Origin: Achatina immaculata
Lineage: Eukaryota > Mollusca > Gastropoda > Stylommatophora > Achatinidae
Assembly: GCA_009760885.1 (NCBI GenBank)
Contig: CM019691.1
Location: 32,749,814-32,813,813, forward strand
Direction: 5' to 3'
DNA: 64,000 nt
A program made the position numbers and the translations under genes. Position 1 is the stretch's first letter. Each line of letters starts with the position of its first letter. The notes under the pieces are model-generated. The model was not told the DNA's origin. It ran no database searches and worked only from the letters and a program-made list of their open reading frames with translations. Of the stretch, positions 61,001 through 64,000 are shown piece by piece.

Positions 61001-62889
61001 ATTCAGAGATTGGGTCACATGCCTCCATCTTTCGTTCAGAGAATGGGTCATATGTCTCCATCTTTCGTTCAGAGATTGGGTCATATGCCTCCATATTTCG
61101 CATGCCGTACCCTCGGAGTGTAGATTCTCCCGGATTAAGAACTCCTGCAATACAAGACATTTGTCTGCCACCTGTGCCACCTGCCCATGTAAACAAAGTG
61201 TAAAAAAAATCTCTCTGACATTCTGCATATAGCACAGCAGCTTTTATAACCGCGGAACTATAAATGTAAACAAATGACTGAAAGTACACAAAAGAGTTAC
61301 ATAGTAAGGACTTGTATCGCCGACACACTCACTCGGTGCATGAATATACTTAAAGATTCAGCGGTACCAGTACAGCGATTCTACTAGCGCTGGCGAAGTA
61401 ATCGATTTCAATAATCTGTTCGATTTCACGGGCGATCTCCAAAAGACATTTCTTTTGAAACCAGTGAACCCTATATCCACTTTCATAACCCAGTGAATTC
61501 AGATGACAGCGCTGGAGCAATTCATGGTTGCTGACTTGAATAACACTGATCACACGAATCTCTCTTTATCAAAGGAGATCTTCTAGAAAGTTGTTTGCGT
61601 GACTATTGGAATGCCTTACGCTCTTCTTTTGAAACACAGTTTTTTTTCACTTGAGGGCAACTGTGTATGTTCAAAATACTCTTTAAAAAAACCAGGCGCA
61701 TGAATATGTATAGAATAGTTCTATAAACAGAAGAAAGTTTGGACCCAAGCAAAGAAAAAAAATGGAAGGCACAATGCATAAACCAAGTAATATTTCGTCA
61801 AGCAGTCTTCTTACCGGAATGATAAGAAAAGCCCACACGAAATTTATCTGCCATTCGGTCCAGATCCTGTCGAGAATGAGGATAAAATATACCAGTACAC
61901 TCATTCGGACTGTCTTCTTCAATTTAATTGTGGTCATTATTTTAAGTCATTTAAAAACGTAAGTAAATAATTACCTGCATTCTCCACAAGAATCAGAATT
62001 GCAAAAGCAGCATCGGTCTTCAAGAATCTTGAGAACATATGGAATTCAAAAGTTATAAGCATAAAAACCAAGTTACGACTATTCAATTCAAATGTAATAT
62101 CCACCTTCATTTATGCATGCGAAAGCTGGAAAACAACTAAAGAAATAGACAAGAAATTAGACTCTTTTGAAAACAAATGCCTAAGGAAAATACTCGGCAT
62201 CAAGTGGAACGAATTCAAGAACAATGCAGAGATAAGACAGATGACTGAACAACAACCAGTCTCATGAGTGATCAGGAGAAGGAGGTGGACATATGTTGGT
62301 CACTTGATGAGAAGAAATGATCAGAGAATCCCAAAACAAGCTATCAAGTGGAACACAACAGGCCAAAGAAAAAGAGGCAGACCGCGTGAAACTCTGAAGA
62401 GGACATTGTTAAGATAGGCCATATTAACAGGCATAAAATCCCTTGATGAGGTTGAAAGACTCGCCGAAGACAGGAAAAATTGGCGAACTACTTTTCGAGC
62501 CCTATGTGACGTTTAACGGCAAGGAAAGGATATAAGATATAAGATTCTCCACCTATCATTTGTGGCAGCGGAGTAATGTTTTTTTTTAAAGCTATTTCCT
62601 GCTAGCAAGTTTGGACAAGCTTGTTTAGAGAATGTGCTACTACTCCAGCAAAATATTCGCTTTCTCTGTTTAGCCATTTTTATTTGAAAGAAAAAAGCTT
62701 AAAACTAAAGTGGATTAAAAGCTGATTATCGGATGTTAAAATTACTACATGTAAAGTTTCTTTCCGAAAATGTTTTTTTTTAAAGATCACAGTCTTTTAA
62801 AATTTAAATTTCAGCGCTGGTTTGAACATAGACTTGCCAGATGGCGACAGCAGCAAGGATTGCCAGCGAACAGTGCTTCTGTCAGATAA
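57876..62889 (+). CDS. HOPX: Homeodomain-only protein (HOPX-like), complete, two exons
   Basis: HOPX proteins are tiny homeodomain proteins that do not bind DNA and act by recruiting partners in vertebrate heart and stem cells. Exon 1 (57876-58067, 64 codons) and exon 2 (62815-62889, 24 codons plus TAA) join in phase 0 to give 88 residues; human HOPX has 73. The domain runs from about residue 26 (ITDDQLRDLENNF) through VAAEVGLPETEVK in exon 1 to RWFEHRLARWRQQQGLP in exon 2. WF.xRLAxWR followed by GLP is the HOPX signature. Homeodomain position 51, normally Asn, is His (Gln in human). The intron sits between homeodomain positions 46 and 47, a common homeobox position. ATG has A at -3. The 4.7-kb intron is full of repeats. 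A role outside vertebrates is not known to me. Confidence 0.88.
58290..58645. repeat. Minisatellite of TATCACAGAATGTAGCATC-like units
   Basis: About 15 diverged units near 20 to 24 bases, in the HOPX-like intron. Confidence 0.85.
58945..59200 (-). mobile_element. U2 snRNA-headed SINE, copy 2
   Basis: Read on minus from 59200, the first bases match U2 snRNA nucleotides 1 to 31 with two differences (ATCGCTTCTCGGCCTTCTGG, then TTAAGATCAA). The body matches copy 1 (GATGAGGTCAAAGTGTCC, GGGGTATGGTCCACATCT, TTACGGGTGGAC, GGTTTGCAATACC) and it ends in an A run. It lies in the HOPX-like intron. Confidence 0.87.
59881..60515 (-). mobile_element. LINE C-terminal fragment with internal 66-bp array
   Basis: The minus strand encodes TTIFQLRTGHCKLLSHLYRI and NECPCGFGIRTPEHNLQTC, the Jockey-type tail also at 12140-12560. 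Its last part is expanded into about five 66-base units (59995-60320). It ends in a GAA-type tail at 59888. Confidence 0.78.
60713..61115. repeat. 33-bp minisatellite, open on both strands
   Basis: About twelve units resembling TTCAGAGAATGGGTCACATG plus CCTCCATCTTTCG. Because 33 is a multiple of three and the unit lacks stops, several frames are open (GHMPPSFVQRM on plus, SLNERWRHMTH on minus). I read it as noncoding. Confidence 0.92.
61350..61553 (-). other. Unassigned protein-like open stretch inside the HOPX-like intron
   Basis: Open frame of 67 codons with ordinary composition (HWFQKKCLLEIAREIEQIIE, IDYFASASRIAV). It is not one of the repeats seen elsewhere in the window. No clear donor or family match was found, so this may be chance. 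Confidence 0.2.
61815..61866 (-). other. Candidate small exon on the minus strand
   Basis: A 52-base segment lies between a good acceptor (CATTCTCGACAG) and a good donor (CCG|GTAAGA). Two frames are open; one reads IWTEWQINFVWAFLIIP, another DLDRMADKFRVGFSYHS. It could be a 5' noncoding exon of the transporter or part of an unrelated gene. No support beyond splice signals. Confidence 0.22.
61985..62545 (+). mobile_element. LINE family C, uninterrupted 3' end
   Basis: Text for FESNVISTFIYACESWKTT and KLDSFENKCLRKILGIKWNE near 62080-62210, RRRWTYVGHLMRRNDQRIPK near 62280, and the terminus AGGCATAAAATCCCTTGATG through GGATATAAGATATAAGAT. It is the reference for the interrupted copy at 20640-21087. 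Confidence 0.85.
62815..62889 (+). CDS. HOPX: HOPX-like exon 2 (helix 3 and C-terminus)
   Basis: The acceptor is AAATTTCAG. The 24 codons encode RWFEHRLARWRQQQGLPANS then ASVR and TAA. The short length hides it from ORF scans. Position, phase and the RLARWR...GLP text make the link to exon 1 strong. Confidence 0.88.
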   Translation, partial: RWFEHRLARWRQQQGLPANSASVR

Positions 62890-63344
62890 CTACCCGGCTG
62901 GGCGTTTCTTTCTTCTGAGTCTCATGTAACGAAATAACCGAAGTATACATTTATGGATACACTTGAGAAGCACGTTTGTTAAGCGTACATGTATCAAAAG
63001 TCATGATACTATATATTTTTGTCAAGTAAAATACATAATTTTTGTGTTTAATGAATTCATTATAAGATAATTCTGTATTATAACAACGATGTTTATTTAT
63101 TATGTGAAAATATCCTCCTGTGACTCTTAGGAGGAATTATCTGAATCTGTTATCTGAATCCCTTTCCTCTCCATCATCTACTTTTCTCCGTCATCTACAC
63201 TTTTCCATCATCTACATTTCTCCGTCATCTACACTTTTCCATCATCTACACGTCTCCATCATCTACAAATCTCTAACTTGCCTGTATTTTTAGTACATTT
63301 TCCGTGCCCGATTTGGCAATCATCGACCCGTAACTGGCTTGCTA
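62890..63344. other. HOPX-like 3' flank
   Basis: Holds a short tandem repeat of TCCATCATCTACA-like units at about 63170-63270. No AATAAA lies close to the stop. Confidence 0.4.
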
Positions 63345-63655
63345 GCGTCAGGGTTAGCAAACCACAGCTGACCAAGACCTTGTCCCAGCTCTTCGCTGGT
63401 ACCCCCAGTACCCGGTCTAGCCTGGCTAACAGGGCATAGTCCCCAGGCTGGTGCAGATGCGGTGAAGATGTTGAAGCACAGCACTTCTAAAAGGTATTAC
63501 ATACTCCTTGCTTTATAGCTTATATCAGATATTGAAAAAACAACATAAACCACTCCCAAGCCGACACTATGGTGTGCCCCAACATCTTCACCGCATAATC
63601 TGGAGATAACATCAGCTCGTAATTCCACGGAGACTAAAGAAAAAGAAGAAGAAGA
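63345..63655 (+). mobile_element. SINE family E copy
   Basis: GCTAGCGTCAGGGTTAGCAA through CACTCCCAAGCCGACACTAT to a GAAGAAGAAG tail. Matches 49975-50290. Confidence 0.7.
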
Positions 63656-64000
63656 TGAAGATTTTTCTATCTCTCTTCAGGTGACTTTTGGATTCTTTTT
63701 TTTTTAAAAATAACTCACGAGGCGATGACCTTTGACATACACTTCATTTCTGTTTTCTTTCTTTTATTTTTGATAAAAAGATGAAATATTTTCTTAAGCA
63801 GCTGAAAAAATATCACCTACGCCACTGGAAACTCATTTATATATTCCCTTATACTGCTAAAAGGATAAAAGAGGTTAGCGATGGAAATATAGAAGAGGAA
63901 AAAACAGCTTACATAGTCTTCGCCACAGCGTCAACATGTGCTTCATAAGCAACGAGGGCTCAGCTTCAAATCCGATTCAGTGAATGTGCTTCAGATTCTA
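63656..64000. other. Nothing recognised
   Basis: AT-rich end of the window. A possible minus-strand donor (AGACTAT|GTAAGC, near 63912) follows a short open stretch (MKHMLTLWRRL); too little to call. Confidence 0.25.

Overview
This is animal genomic DNA, not microbial: genes are split into short exons with GT/AG splice sites, introns are long, and LINE, SINE and microsatellite density is high. Protein similarities (ferroportin, a vesicular monoamine transporter, a homeodomain-only protein) together with the repeat style suggest a lophotrochozoan, probably a gastropod mollusc. That identification is inference, because no species marker is present.

Three protein-coding genes can be rebuilt exon by exon. 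(1) Plus strand, from before the window start to 19612: the last nine coding exons of ferroportin (SLC40A1), the cellular iron exporter; the N-terminal exon(s) lie upstream. (2) Minus strand, 51672 down to 25427: a complete 16-exon SLC18-type vesicular amine transporter of 520 codons plus stop, whose splice phases all agree. It keeps most transport residues but has Gln in place of a key TM11 Asp and lacks both lumenal disulfide cysteines. (3) Plus strand, 57876 to 62889: a two-exon HOPX-like gene of 88 residues, a homeodomain with His in place of DNA-contacting Asn51. Ferroportin and the transporter converge tail to tail; the transporter and HOPX diverge head to head, about 6.2 kb apart.

Most of the remaining sequence is repeats. 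I recognise at least four LINE families, named A to D here for convenience. Most copies are 5'-truncated and several end in a family-typical simple repeat. Other elements are a broken mariner, two non-autonomous hAT-like elements with 8-bp target duplications, a foldback element, several SINE families and many minisatellites. Two diverged copies of a SINE begin exactly at nucleotide 1 of U2 snRNA, one of them nested in a LINE.

The observations most worth following are the U2-headed SINE, a five-unit 39-bp tandem array that multiplies the 3' splice site of transporter exon 13 in frame, the residue changes in the transporter and in ferroportin, and the small HOPX gene whose 25-codon second exon is easy to miss. 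All homology calls come from reading the sequence against remembered family features; no database search was run.
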